Origin: Protaetiibacter larvae
GTDB taxonomy: Bacteria > Actinomycetota > Actinomycetes > Actinomycetales > Microbacteriaceae
Reading direction: 5' to 3'
NCBI RefSeq assembly: GCF_008365275.1
Contig: NZ_CP043504.1
Span: 744,001 to 808,000, forward strand
DNA length: 64,000 bases
The position numbers were made by a program, and so were the translations under genes. Below the pieces are notes generated by a model that ran no database searches, had not been told where the DNA came from, and saw only the letters and a list, made by a program, of their open reading frames with translations. This document shows positions 1-6,754 of this stretch, in pieces (within the stretch, counting starts at the first letter, position 1; each line of letters starts with the position of its first letter).

Positions 1-59
1 CGACCACCGGGGCCGCCGTGCGGGTCGACGGTGGCTACGTGGACTCGATCCTGCCGTAG
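1..59 (+). CDS. C-terminal end of a short-chain dehydrogenase/reductase (partial)
   Basis: Only the last 18 residues and the TAG stop lie in the window, in the frame beginning at base 3. They read TTGAAVRVDGGYVDSILP. The TG-x(4)-VDGGY pattern is the usual C-terminal tail of classical SDR enzymes, just after the substrate loop. Cofactor and catalytic residues are off the left edge, so the substrate cannot be inferred. The gene converges on the DUF3073 gene. Confidence 0.6.
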   Translation, partial: TTGAAVRVDGGYVDSILP

Positions 60-74
60 CGGCGGGGGTACGGT

Positions 75-278
75 TCAGGCGGTCTTGACGTCGTCGTCGA
101 CGTCTTCCTCGTCGTCACCGTAGGTGTCGGCGTACTCCGGCCACTTCTCGAGGTCTTCCTCCAGGCGGGGGTTGCCGCCGAGTTCGCGCTCGAGTGCGCC
201 GTAGTTCGTGTCCGGGCTGAAGTACTTCAGATCCCGGGCGACCTTGGTGTGCTTTGCCTTCTGACGGCCGCGCCCCAT
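75..278 (-). CDS. DUF3073 family protein
   Basis: A 67-residue soluble protein beginning MGRGRQKAKHTKVARDLKY. This basic, glycine-containing start followed by YFSPDTNY is the signature of the actinobacterial DUF3073 family. The C-terminal third is very acidic (DDEEDVDDD), so the molecule is strongly bipolar in charge. The length matches the family. The start is ATG at 276-278 with a purine-rich GAGGGGG stretch upstream. No biochemical function is known to me for this family. It stands alone between the end of an SDR gene and a divergent flavoprotein. Confidence 0.85.
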   Translation of the reverse strand: MGRGRQKAKHTKVARDLKYFSPDTNYGALERELGGNPRLEEDLEKWPEYADTYGDDEEDVDDDVKTA

Positions 279-416
279 GCGTGACCCCCTCGTGATTCAG
301 GATGCCGGGTAGGGAAAAGACTCGGGCGGGAGTCTATCACGCACGCGGCATCCGCCCGGGTGCGGGGGCCCCGCTCCGCCGCCCACGAAGGGGCCGCGCC
401 GGGTAACGTGGAGCGG

Positions 417-1517
417 GTGACCGACCGTCCCACCGACACCGCCGTCGTGATCATCGGCGCCGGTCAGGCGGGCCTCTCGGTCGGCTATTTCCTGCGCAAG
501 CTCGGGCTCGATCCGGGCAACGACTTCGTGCTCCTGGATCGCGGTCCGGGTGCGGGGGGCGCGTGGCAGTTCCGGTGGGAGGCGCTGCGGCTCGGCTACG
601 CGCACCGGGTGAACGACCTTCCCGGCATGGAGGAGCTCGGGCTGAGCTTCGACACCGCCGATCGGCATGCCCCCGCGCGCGAGGTGGTGGCCGACTACTA
701 CCGGCAGTACGAGGAGCACTTCGGGCTGCAGGTGGTGCGCCCGGCGGATGTGACGCGCGTGACCGCGACCTTCGACGGCTTCGCGGTGACCTTCGACGAC
801 GCATACGGCGATCAGACCGTGTCCACCCAGGTGCTGGTCAATGCGACCGGAACGTGGGGGGCGCCCTTCGTGCCCTGGTATCCGGGCATGAACGGCTTCC
901 AGGGACGTCAGCTGCACACCGTCGACTATCGGGATGCAGAGGAGTTCCGCGGCCGCGACGTGGTCGTGGTCGGCGGCGGCACGAGCGCGATCGGCTTCCT
1001 CCTGGAGCTCGAGGGGGTCGCCGGCAGCACCACCTGGGTGGCGCGGCGCCCGGTCGAGTTCCTCGAGGAGCAGGAGCTCAACATCGAGGGCGGCACGCGC
1101 GCCGTCACGCTGCAGGATGCCGCCGCGCGCGAGGGGCTCGCGCTGCCGAGCATCGTGTCGACCACGGGCGTTCCGCGCACCCGGCGCATCCAGTCGGCGA
1201 TCGACCGCGGCCTGCTGGTCGCGAAACCCATGTTCGCCTCGATCGAGGCCGATGGCGTGCGCTGGGCGGATGGCGGCTTCCAGCACGCCGACGCCATCAT
1301 CTGGGCCACCGGCTTCCGCCCCGAGCTGCGCCATCTCGCACCGCTCAAGCTCCGCGAGCGGGCGGGCGGCGTGACGGTCGCCGGCGGTGCCGCCTACCGC
1401 AATGCGAACATCTTCTTCGCGGGCTACGGCCCCACGGCATCCACGATCGGGGCGAGTCGCGCCGGGCGCACGATCGCGCGGCAGATCGTCTCGGCGCTCA
1501 GCGCCCGCGGTTTCTGA
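417..1517 (+). CDS. FAD/NAD(P)-dependent oxidoreductase, flavin monooxygenase-like
   Basis: A protein of 366 residues from the GTG at 417. The first Rossmann dinucleotide motif, VVIIGAGQAGLS, falls at residues 10-21 (FAD). A second, DVVVVGGGTSAIG, falls near residue 180 and is suited to NAD(P)H. An ATG-type motif (ATGTWGAP near 143 and IWATGFRPEL near 295) completes the two-dinucleotide-binding fold of class B flavin monooxygenases and CzcO-like flavoproteins. The substrate is unknown. I chose 417 rather than the ATG at 360 because a -10 box, TAACGT at 404-409, lies 7 nt upstream, as in many leaderless genes of this window. The residues encoded upstream are not FMO-like. Confidence 0.8.
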   Translation: MTDRPTDTAVVIIGAGQAGLSVGYFLRKLGLDPGNDFVLLDRGPGAGGAWQFRWEALRLGYAHRVNDLPGMEELGLSFDTADRHAPAREVVADYYRQYEEHFGLQVVRPADVTRVTATFDGFAVTFDDAYGDQTVSTQVLVNATGTWGAPFVPWYPGMNGFQGRQLHTVDYRDAEEFRGRDVVVVGGGTSAIGFLLELEGVAGSTTWVARRPVEFLEEQELNIEGGTRAVTLQDAAAREGLALPSIVSTTGVPRTRRIQSAIDRGLLVAKPMFASIEADGVRWADGGFQHADAIIWATGFRPELRHLAPLKLRERAGGVTVAGGAAYRNANIFFAGYGPTASTIGASRAGRTIARQIVSALSARGF

Positions 1518-1526
1518 CCCCGGGGC

Positions 1527-3596
1527 TCAGTCCCGGCGCGTCGTGCTGCGGTTGCGGGAGTTCGCGTCGGCGGGTGCCTTCGGGGCGCGCAACGGCGGCC
1601 GCACGGGCTCGCCGCGGCGATCCTGGCCGGGCAGCGGCCGCGATCGGCGACCGTAGATGAGGTCGGAGGAGTCGAGCAGCCACGGCACGAGCGCCACCAC
1701 GACGCCGTGCACGAGCATGAGCTTGTGCCGGATGCGGCGGGCCTTGTGGTTGTGCAGCACGGTCTCCCACCAGTGCCCGACGATGTACTCGGGCAGGTAG
1801 ACGGTGACGACCTCCGCACCGTGGTCGGCGCGGTGCTGCTTGATGTACTTGATGAGCGGCATCGAGATGTCGCGGTACGGCGAGGCGAGGATGCGCATCG
1901 GCACCGTGATGTTGTGCGCCGCCCACTGGTCCAGCAGGGTGTCGCTCGCTGCGTCGTCGATCGACACGTGCACCGCCTCGATCGACTCGTGCCGCGCGGC
2001 GATCGCATAGTCGAGGGCCTTGAGCACGGGCTTCGACATCCGGCCGACGAGCACGATCGCGTGGTCGCCGCTCGCGCCGAACACCGTGGTGGCGTCGGCG
2101 GCGATCTCGCGGTCGACGTCGCGGTAGTACCGGTTCACGCCGATCATGAGCAGGATCAGGATCGCCATCACCACGAACACGATCCAGGCGCCATGCACGA
2201 ACTTGGTGATGGTCACGATGACGAGCACCGAGGCGGTCATGAAGGCGCCGAGCGCGTTGATCGAGAGCCCGCGCCAGATCGCGCCGGGGGTCGCGGAGCC
2301 TTCGCGCACCTGCCGGAGCCAGTGCCGCACCATGCCGATCTGGCCGAGGGTGAACGAGATGAAGACGCCGATGATGTACAGCTGGATGAGGGTCGTGACG
2401 TTCGCCTGCGCGCCGATGAGCAGCACGATCGCGACCGCCGAGAGGGCGAGCACGCCGTTCGAGAAGATGAGCCGGTCGCCGCGCGAGGCGAGCGCCTTGG
2501 GGGCGTAGCCGTCGCGGGCGAGCACCGAGCCGAGCAGCGGGAAGCCGTTGAAGGCCGTGTTGGCCGCGAGCAGCAGCACCGCCGCGGTCGTCGCCTGGAT
2601 GATGAAGAACGGGATCGTGTTGTTGCCGAAAGTGCTCGCGGCGATCTGCGCGATGAGGCTGCGCTGCGGCGAGGTGGCGCAGTCATCCCAGCCGATGAGG
2701 TCGCAGGCGCGTTCGGCGTACTGCACGCCCGTGATGAGGGCGACGACCGTGAGGCCCGAGAACAGCACGATCGCGATGCCGCCCATCGCGACGAGCGTGC
2801 GCTGGGCGTTCGTGACCTTCGGGCGACGGAACGCGGGCACGCCGTTCGAGATCGCCTCGACGCCCGTGAGCGCCGCGCAGCCGCTCGCGAAGGAGCGCAG
2901 CAGCAGGAGCACGAAGGCCGCCGCCGTGAGCGACTCGCCGTGCACGCTGAAGCCCGCGCTCTCGGCGACCGGCGCATCCCCCAGGGCGGTGCGCACGAGG
3001 GCCACGATCACCATGACGGCGATCGAGGCGATGAAGAGGTAGGTCGGCACGGCGAAGGCCTTCGACGCCTCGCGTACGCCGCGCAGGTTGATGGCGGCGA
3101 GCACCACCACGAAGCCGACGGCGAGCTCCACGCGGAACGGGTTCAGCTCCGGGATGGCCGAGATGATGTTGTCGACGCCGGACGCCACCGACACGGCCAC
3201 GGTGAGGATGTAGTCCACGAGCAGCGCCGCCGCCACGACGACGCCGGCCTTCTCGCCGAGGTTCCTGGACGCCACCTCGTAGTCGCCGCCGCCCGAGGGG
3301 TAGGCCTTGATGAGCTGCCGGTACGAGGCGACCACGACGATCAGCAGCACCACCACGGCGGCCGCGATCCACGGCGCGAGCACGAGGAACGCGGTGCCGC
3401 CGATGAGCAGGATCATGAGCAGTTCCTGCGGCGCGTAGGCGACCGAGGAGAGCGGGTCGCTCGCGAAGATGGGGAGCGCCAGATGCTTGGGGAGCAGCTG
3501 CCCTTCGAGCTTCTCGGTCGGCAGCGGATCGCCGATGATCCAGCGCTTGGGAGATCGTGGTGTGTCGTCGGAGTCGGTCCGACCCTCGTCAGTCAC
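1527..3596 (-). CDS. KimA-like APC-superfamily permease (probable potassium importer)
   Basis: A 689-residue polytopic protein. About twelve hydrophobic segments fill residues 40-480, followed by a cytosolic domain (about 495-640) resembling the UspA-like C-terminus of KimA/YdaO transporters. Family-like stretches are FASDPLSSVAYAPQE near the N-terminus, AYPSGGGDYEVASRNLGEK and SGCAALTGVEAISNGVPAF. These match the layout I recall for Bacillus KimA, a high-affinity proton-coupled K+ importer controlled by c-di-AMP. Generic amino-acid transport is the alternative. The start is GTG at 3594-3596 (VTDEGRTDSDD). The open frame runs further upstream, but into promoter sequence of the divergent gene. 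The tail of about 40 residues is rich in Arg and Pro. No c-di-AMP riboswitch is seen upstream; the transcript should be leaderless. Confidence 0.75.
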   Translation of the reverse strand: MTDEGRTDSDDTPRSPKRWIIGDPLPTEKLEGQLLPKHLALPIFASDPLSSVAYAPQELLMILLIGGTAFLVLAPWIAAAVVVLLIVVVASYRQLIKAYPSGGGDYEVASRNLGEKAGVVVAAALLVDYILTVAVSVASGVDNIISAIPELNPFRVELAVGFVVVLAAINLRGVREASKAFAVPTYLFIASIAVMVIVALVRTALGDAPVAESAGFSVHGESLTAAAFVLLLLRSFASGCAALTGVEAISNGVPAFRRPKVTNAQRTLVAMGGIAIVLFSGLTVVALITGVQYAERACDLIGWDDCATSPQRSLIAQIAASTFGNNTIPFFIIQATTAAVLLLAANTAFNGFPLLGSVLARDGYAPKALASRGDRLIFSNGVLALSAVAIVLLIGAQANVTTLIQLYIIGVFISFTLGQIGMVRHWLRQVREGSATPGAIWRGLSINALGAFMTASVLVIVTITKFVHGAWIVFVVMAILILLMIGVNRYYRDVDREIAADATTVFGASGDHAIVLVGRMSKPVLKALDYAIAARHESIEAVHVSIDDAASDTLLDQWAAHNITVPMRILASPYRDISMPLIKYIKQHRADHGAEVVTVYLPEYIVGHWWETVLHNHKARRIRHKLMLVHGVVVALVPWLLDSSDLIYGRRSRPLPGQDRRGEPVRPPLRAPKAPADANSRNRSTTRRD

Positions 3597-3604
3597 GGAA
3601 GGGG

Positions 3605-3632
3605 AGCATACGCCCTCCGCGCACCAGGTCAA
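3605..3632 (-). promoter_or_regulatory. Promoter of the KimA-like permease (leaderless)
   Basis: Read on the minus strand there is a -35 TTGACC (3627-3632), a 16-bp spacer and a -10 TATGCT (3605-3610). The GTG start follows after 8 nt. This is close to sigma-A consensus, and the initiation point should coincide with the start codon. Confidence 0.65.
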
Positions 3633-3650
3633 CTGGCGGCCCGACCCTCC

Positions 3651-3656
3651 TATGAT
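3651..3656 (+). promoter_or_regulatory. -10 element of the divergent exported-protein gene
   Basis: TATGAT sits 6 nt before the GTG start at 3663. Its upstream half overlaps the promoter region of the permease on the other strand, so the two divergent genes share about 60 bp of control DNA. Confidence 0.5.
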
Positions 3657-3662
3657 CGTGCG

Positions 3663-4310
3663 GTGACGACTACCCGACGCCGCAAGCGCTGGCCCTGGAT
3701 CGTGGGGGCGGTCGTGCTCGTCGTGCTGATCCCCGTGGCGGTGCTCGGGCTGCCGATCCTGCTGCACCAGAACCAGGGGGCGGCCAACCAGCACCCGGCG
3801 GTCGAGGACTGGCCGACGACGGTCACGGCGAACGGGGATGACGGCCGCGAGCGCGAGCTGACGGTGGTCTCCCCCGACCCGGGCGGCGTCGTCGACACCT
3901 CGGCGCTCGCGACGGGGGATCGCATCGTCGTGAGCGGCACCGGGTTCGATGCCGCGCAGGGGATCTATGTGGCGATCTGCGTGATCCCGGACGACCCGTC
4001 GATCAAGCCGGGCCCGTGCCTCGGCGGGGTGCCCGACCAGGAGGCGCAGGAGGGTGCCGAGGGCGAGATCCAGTGGGCGCCGAGCAACTGGATCAACGAC
4101 CAGTGGGGGTGGAAGCTGTTCGGTGCGCGCCCGTTCGACGATGCCGCGACCGGCACCTTCACGGCGTACCTCGAGGTCGTCGACCCGGTGGGTGACGGCA
4201 TCGACTGCACCTCGACGCCGTGTGCGATCTACACGCGCAACGACCACACGGCGCTCGGCGACCGCGTGCAGGACCTCTTCCTGCCGGTGGCATTCCGCGC
4301 CCTTCGCTGA
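3663..4310 (+). CDS. Membrane-anchored exported protein of unknown function
   Basis: A 215-residue protein starting VTTTRRRKRWPWIVG. A basic N-terminus is followed by one hydrophobic helix (about residues 11-33), giving a signal anchor with the remainder outside. The outer part has a region near residues 75-125 (SGTGFDAAQGIYVAICVIPD) that resembles the immunoglobulin-like fold of neocarzinostatin-type and related actinobacterial surface proteins, with paired cysteines (CVIP, PCLGG, DCTSTPC). I do not recognise a specific family. Transcription is probably leaderless. The stop codon TGA is supplied by the first bases of an intergenic repeat (4307-4344). Confidence 0.65.
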   Translation: MTTTRRRKRWPWIVGAVVLVVLIPVAVLGLPILLHQNQGAANQHPAVEDWPTTVTANGDDGRERELTVVSPDPGGVVDTSALATGDRIVVSGTGFDAAQGIYVAICVIPDDPSIKPGPCLGGVPDQEAQEGAEGEIQWAPSNWINDQWGWKLFGARPFDDAATGTFTAYLEVVDPVGDGIDCTSTPCAIYTRNDHTALGDRVQDLFLPVAFRALR

Positions 4311-4344
4311 TCGAGTGCCGCGCGCAGCGCGGTGTATCGAGATC
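4307..4344. repeat. TGATCGAG...TCGAGATC intergenic palindrome, single unit
   Basis: A 38-bp imperfect palindrome starting CTGATCGAGTGCCGC and ending GCGGTGTATCGAGATC. It is identical over 38 bp to 58318-58355 and related to the tandem array at 5782-5883. It fills the whole gap between two convergent genes. Its first bases contain the stop of the plus-strand gene and its last bases run into the stop of the PadR gene. A role as bidirectional terminator is plausible. Confidence 0.75.
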
Positions 4345-4960
4345 AGCCCCGCAGGCTCGCGATGACCTCGCGTCGCACCTCGTCGAGGCGGCGCACGAGC
4401 AGCTCGACTGCGTCGGGGCCGAGGGCGGCGCTCGCCGCCCTCCCGCGGAGCTCCGACCGCAGCTCGGCTCGGAAACTCGTGAGCGCCGCGTCGGCCTCCT
4501 GCAGCAGGCGTCGGGAGGTGGCCCGCTCCTCGCTGACGGTGTCGACATAGGGGGGAGGCACTGTCGCCCCCTGCGTGTCGCGGCGCGCCGAGGCGAGGTC
4601 GGCCTTGAGGGTCCGCATCGCGTCGTTCACGGACTGCCGCACCTCGTCGGCGAGGCGGCGCACCGAATCGGTGACATCCGTCTCGATCGTGTCGAGCTCC
4701 TCCCGGCGCGCGGCGAGCTCGGCGCGACCCGCCTCGGTGATCGCGTAGACGGTGCGACGTCCGTCGGACTCCTTGGTGACGAGCCCCTCCTCCTGCAGCT
4801 TCGCGAGGCGCGGGTAGATGGTGCCTGCGCTCGGTACGTAGGTGCCGCCGAAGCGCTCGCCGAGCGCCTGGATGAGCTCGTAGCCGTGCCGTGACTGCTC
4901 GTCGAGCAGACTCAGCAGGTAGAGGCGCAGGTGTCCGTGGGCGAAGACCGGCGGGGTCAT
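4343..4960 (-). CDS. PadR family transcriptional regulator
   Basis: A 205-residue protein with an N-terminal winged helix (LRLYLLSLLDEQSRHGYELI, residues 10-29; YVPSAGTIYPRLAKLQEEGL; RRTVYAITEAGRAEL). This is the canonical PadR_N domain. The C-terminal half is a long helical region with heptad character, suited to dimerisation. It is the second gene of an operon: its ATG overlaps the stop of the DUF4097 gene by ATGA. Two palindromes centred near 5905 and 5930 upstream of the operon are the obvious candidate operator, implying autoregulation. The inducing signal is unknown. Confidence 0.9.
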   Translation of the reverse strand: MTPPVFAHGHLRLYLLSLLDEQSRHGYELIQALGERFGGTYVPSAGTIYPRLAKLQEEGLVTKESDGRRTVYAITEAGRAELAARREELDTIETDVTDSVRRLADEVRQSVNDAMRTLKADLASARRDTQGATVPPPYVDTVSEERATSRRLLQEADAALTSFRAELRSELRGRAASAALGPDAVELLVRRLDEVRREVIASLRG

Positions 4961-5757
4961 GCCCGCACCGCGTGCAGGATGCTCACGTCGCCGCCGACGG
5001 TGTTGACGCGCACGTCGGTCCAGCGTCCGTCGAGCGCGCCGTGCCGCGCCGTGTAGCGGCCCTTGATGACGCTGATGCTCTGGGCGTCGAGCTGCAGCTT
5101 GCCGCCCACCGTCTGCACGGTGAAGCTCGCGGGCGCGTCGGGGTCGAAGCGTGCCGTGACGTTGCCCGACACGGTGTTGATGCGCACCGCATCTGGGATC
5201 CCGGTCGCGTCGAGCATGACCTCGCCCGAGACGCCGTCGGCGTCGAACCGGGTGATGGCGCCGGATGCGATGACGTCGCCGGAGACCGTGTTGACCCCGA
5301 CGCTTCCCGTGTGCTCGCGCACGGTCACCTCGCCGCTCACCGAGTTGACGGTGAGGCGTCCGGTGAGGCCGTCGGCGACGAGGTCGCCGGAGACCGTGTT
5401 GAGCTGCGCGTCGCCCTCGACACCCGACACGAGGGCCTCGGCCGAGACGACGCCGAGCGTGATGGCGATCTGGCGCGGCACGAGCACGCTGACCTCGGCG
5501 GCGACCTTGGAGCGCAGGCTCTTGAACGCCTCGATCCAGTTGTCCCAGCGCAGCTGGGGGTGGTCGATCTCGAGGCGGTCGCCGTCCACCTGGATGAGCA
5601 GCTCGCGCCCGTTCACCGCGTGCACCTCGACCCGCACGCCGGGTTCGTCGTGGGCGACGATGTCGACGTGCCCGCCGATGAGACCCACCTTGAGCCGGTG
5701 GATGTTCTCCAGGTCGATGACCTTGGGCCCGTCGATGAGCCACTTCTCCTGAGCCAT
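4957..5757 (-). CDS. DUF4097 family beta-strand repeat protein (putative adhesin)
   Basis: A 266-residue protein without an obvious signal peptide. From about residue 110 it consists of short repeats containing NTVSGD, NSVSGEV and NTVSGNV, the hallmark of DUF4097 beta-helix proteins. These are often paired with PadR regulators. The start ATG at 5755-5757 is preceded by a strong AAAGGAGGG ribosome binding site. Upstream in-frame codons run through tandem repeats and were rejected. The N-terminal 60 residues (VKVGLIGGHVDIV-like) continue the strand pattern. Cellular role is not established; it may be a cytoplasmic or surface scaffold. Confidence 0.85.
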   Translation of the reverse strand: MAQEKWLIDGPKVIDLENIHRLKVGLIGGHVDIVAHDEPGVRVEVHAVNGRELLIQVDGDRLEIDHPQLRWDNWIEAFKSLRSKVAAEVSVLVPRQIAITLGVVSAEALVSGVEGDAQLNTVSGDLVADGLTGRLTVNSVSGEVTVREHTGSVGVNTVSGDVIASGAITRFDADGVSGEVMLDATGIPDAVRINTVSGNVTARFDPDAPASFTVQTVGGKLQLDAQSISVIKGRYTARHGALDGRWTDVRVNTVGGDVSILHAVRA

Positions 5758-5781
5758 GCCGGCCCTCCTTTCACTGCCCCG

Positions 5782-5883
5782 CTGATCGAGTGCCGCCGAA
5801 GCGGAACCACCCCGCCGATCGAGTGCCGCCGAAGCGGAACCACCCCGCCGATCGAGTGCCGCCGAAGGCGGTGTACCGAGATC
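5782..5883. repeat. 33-bp tandem repeat array of the TGATCGAG family
   Basis: Three units with a period of exactly 33 bp (GATCGAG begins at 5784, 5817 and 5850). The first two carry GAAGCGGAACCAC. The last ends with GGCGGTGTACCGAGATC, the same terminal motif as the single-copy elements at 4307 and 58318. The array lies in the 5' leader of the DUF4097-PadR operon. Confidence 0.8.
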
Positions 5884-5897
5884 CGCGGACCACAGCA

Positions 5898-5935
5898 CGC
5901 GATATATCGCGTCCGTCGCAACTCACGATATATCG
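5898..5935. promoter_or_regulatory. Paired palindromic operator, probably for PadR
   Basis: CGCGATATATCGCG (5898-5911) is a perfect 14-bp palindrome. CGATATATCG recurs at 5926-5935, with centres 26 bp apart. This A/T-rich island in very GC-rich DNA lies upstream of the DUF4097-PadR operon. Dyad operators of this kind are typical for PadR proteins. Assignment to this PadR is inferred from position. Confidence 0.6.
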
Positions 5936-6023
5936 CGTTTAGCGATCGCGCAACACGGGGACAGGCGAAGCCCCCGGGTCCAGGTGAACGGAGATCCGGG
6001 GGCTTCGCGTCGGTGGGGCGCCG

Positions 6024-6692
6024 TCAGGCGGTCGCCGGTTGGGTGGAGGAGTCGACAGGCGCGGCGGAGGCTTCTGCGGAGGGCTCGGCGCCCACCGATC
6101 GCTCCGGCACGCGCAGGAGCGGGATCGTGACGCCCACCATCGGCCCGATGAGCAGCGCGAAGGCGAGGGTGCCGATGCCGACCTGGCCGCCGAGCAGCCA
6201 TCCGATCGTGAGCACGGCCACCTCGATCCCGGTGCGGACGACCCAGATGGGCCAGCCGGTGCGGGCGTGGAGACCCGTCATGAGGCCGTCGCGCGGGCCG
6301 GGGCCGAGGCGCGCGCCGACGTAGAGGCCGGTCGCGATCGCGAGCAGCACGAGTCCGCCCGCGAACATCAGGCCCTGCAGCACGGGCGAATCCTGCTGGG
6401 GGATCCATCCGAGACCCAGCTGGGCGCTCGGACCGATCAGCAGCACGTTGAGCACGGTGCCCACGCCGGGCTTCTGGCGGATGGGGATCCACAGCAGCAG
6501 CACGACGACGCCGATGAGGTTGGTGACGAGGCCGAACGCGATGCCGGTCTGTGCCGAGACGCCCTGCGTCAGCACGTCCCAGGGGGCGACGCCGATGCCG
6601 GCGCGCACCATGAGCGCGATGGCGATGCCGTACAGGAACAGGCCCACGAGCAGTTGCCCGATGCGGCGCGCCCAGAGGAGTCGGTTGGTCAT
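6024..6692 (-). CDS. YczE-like integral membrane protein
   Basis: A 222-residue protein with five or six hydrophobic segments. It has the conserved stretches YGIAIALMVRAGIGVAPWDV, VGTVLNVLLIGP and LGPGPRDGLMTGL typical of the YczE/YitT-like family. Transport substrate is unknown for the family. The start ATG at 6690-6692 has GAGGTGA upstream. It is divergent from a MocR regulator. Published surveys of MocR proteins describe a subgroup (YczR) genetically linked to YczE membrane proteins, and this pair fits that arrangement. The C-terminal 30 residues are low-complexity Ala, Ser and Pro. Confidence 0.85.
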   Translation of the reverse strand: MTNRLLWARRIGQLLVGLFLYGIAIALMVRAGIGVAPWDVLTQGVSAQTGIAFGLVTNLIGVVVLLLWIPIRQKPGVGTVLNVLLIGPSAQLGLGWIPQQDSPVLQGLMFAGGLVLLAIATGLYVGARLGPGPRDGLMTGLHARTGWPIWVVRTGIEVAVLTIGWLLGGQVGIGTLAFALLIGPMVGVTIPLLRVPERSVGAEPSAEASAAPVDSSTQPATA

Positions 6693-6712
6693 GGCGGTCA
6701 GTTCACCTCGGA

Positions 6713-6748
6713 ATTGGCCCTTGTGCAAGAGTCCAATCTGACTACACT
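6713..6748. promoter_or_regulatory. Shared control region: MocR operator candidate and MocR promoter
   Basis: ATTGG (6713-6717) and CCAAT (6733-6737) form an inverted repeat around TTGTGCAAG. For the plus-strand gene, -35-like TTGTGC (6721-6726), 16 bp and -10 TACACT (6743-6748) precede the ATG at 6755 by 6 nt, again leaderless. The dyad overlaps this promoter and lies close to the YczE-like start, so one regulator could control both genes. Confidence 0.5.
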
Positions 6749-6754
6749 GGCCGC

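Noticed and set aside
1707-3662. Long plus-strand open frame opposite the KimA-like permease
   Set aside because: It is a His/Asp/Arg-rich shadow of the permease gene; only the part from 3663 has protein-like composition and its own start.
3597-4247. N-terminal extension of the permease frame
   Set aside because: It runs through the promoter and the opposite gene; homologue-like sequence begins just after the GTG at 3596.
5758-5898. Coding extension of DUF4097 through repeats (RRGGSASAAL units)
   Set aside because: It is translation of 33-bp intergenic repeats; a strong ribosome binding site marks the ATG at 5757.
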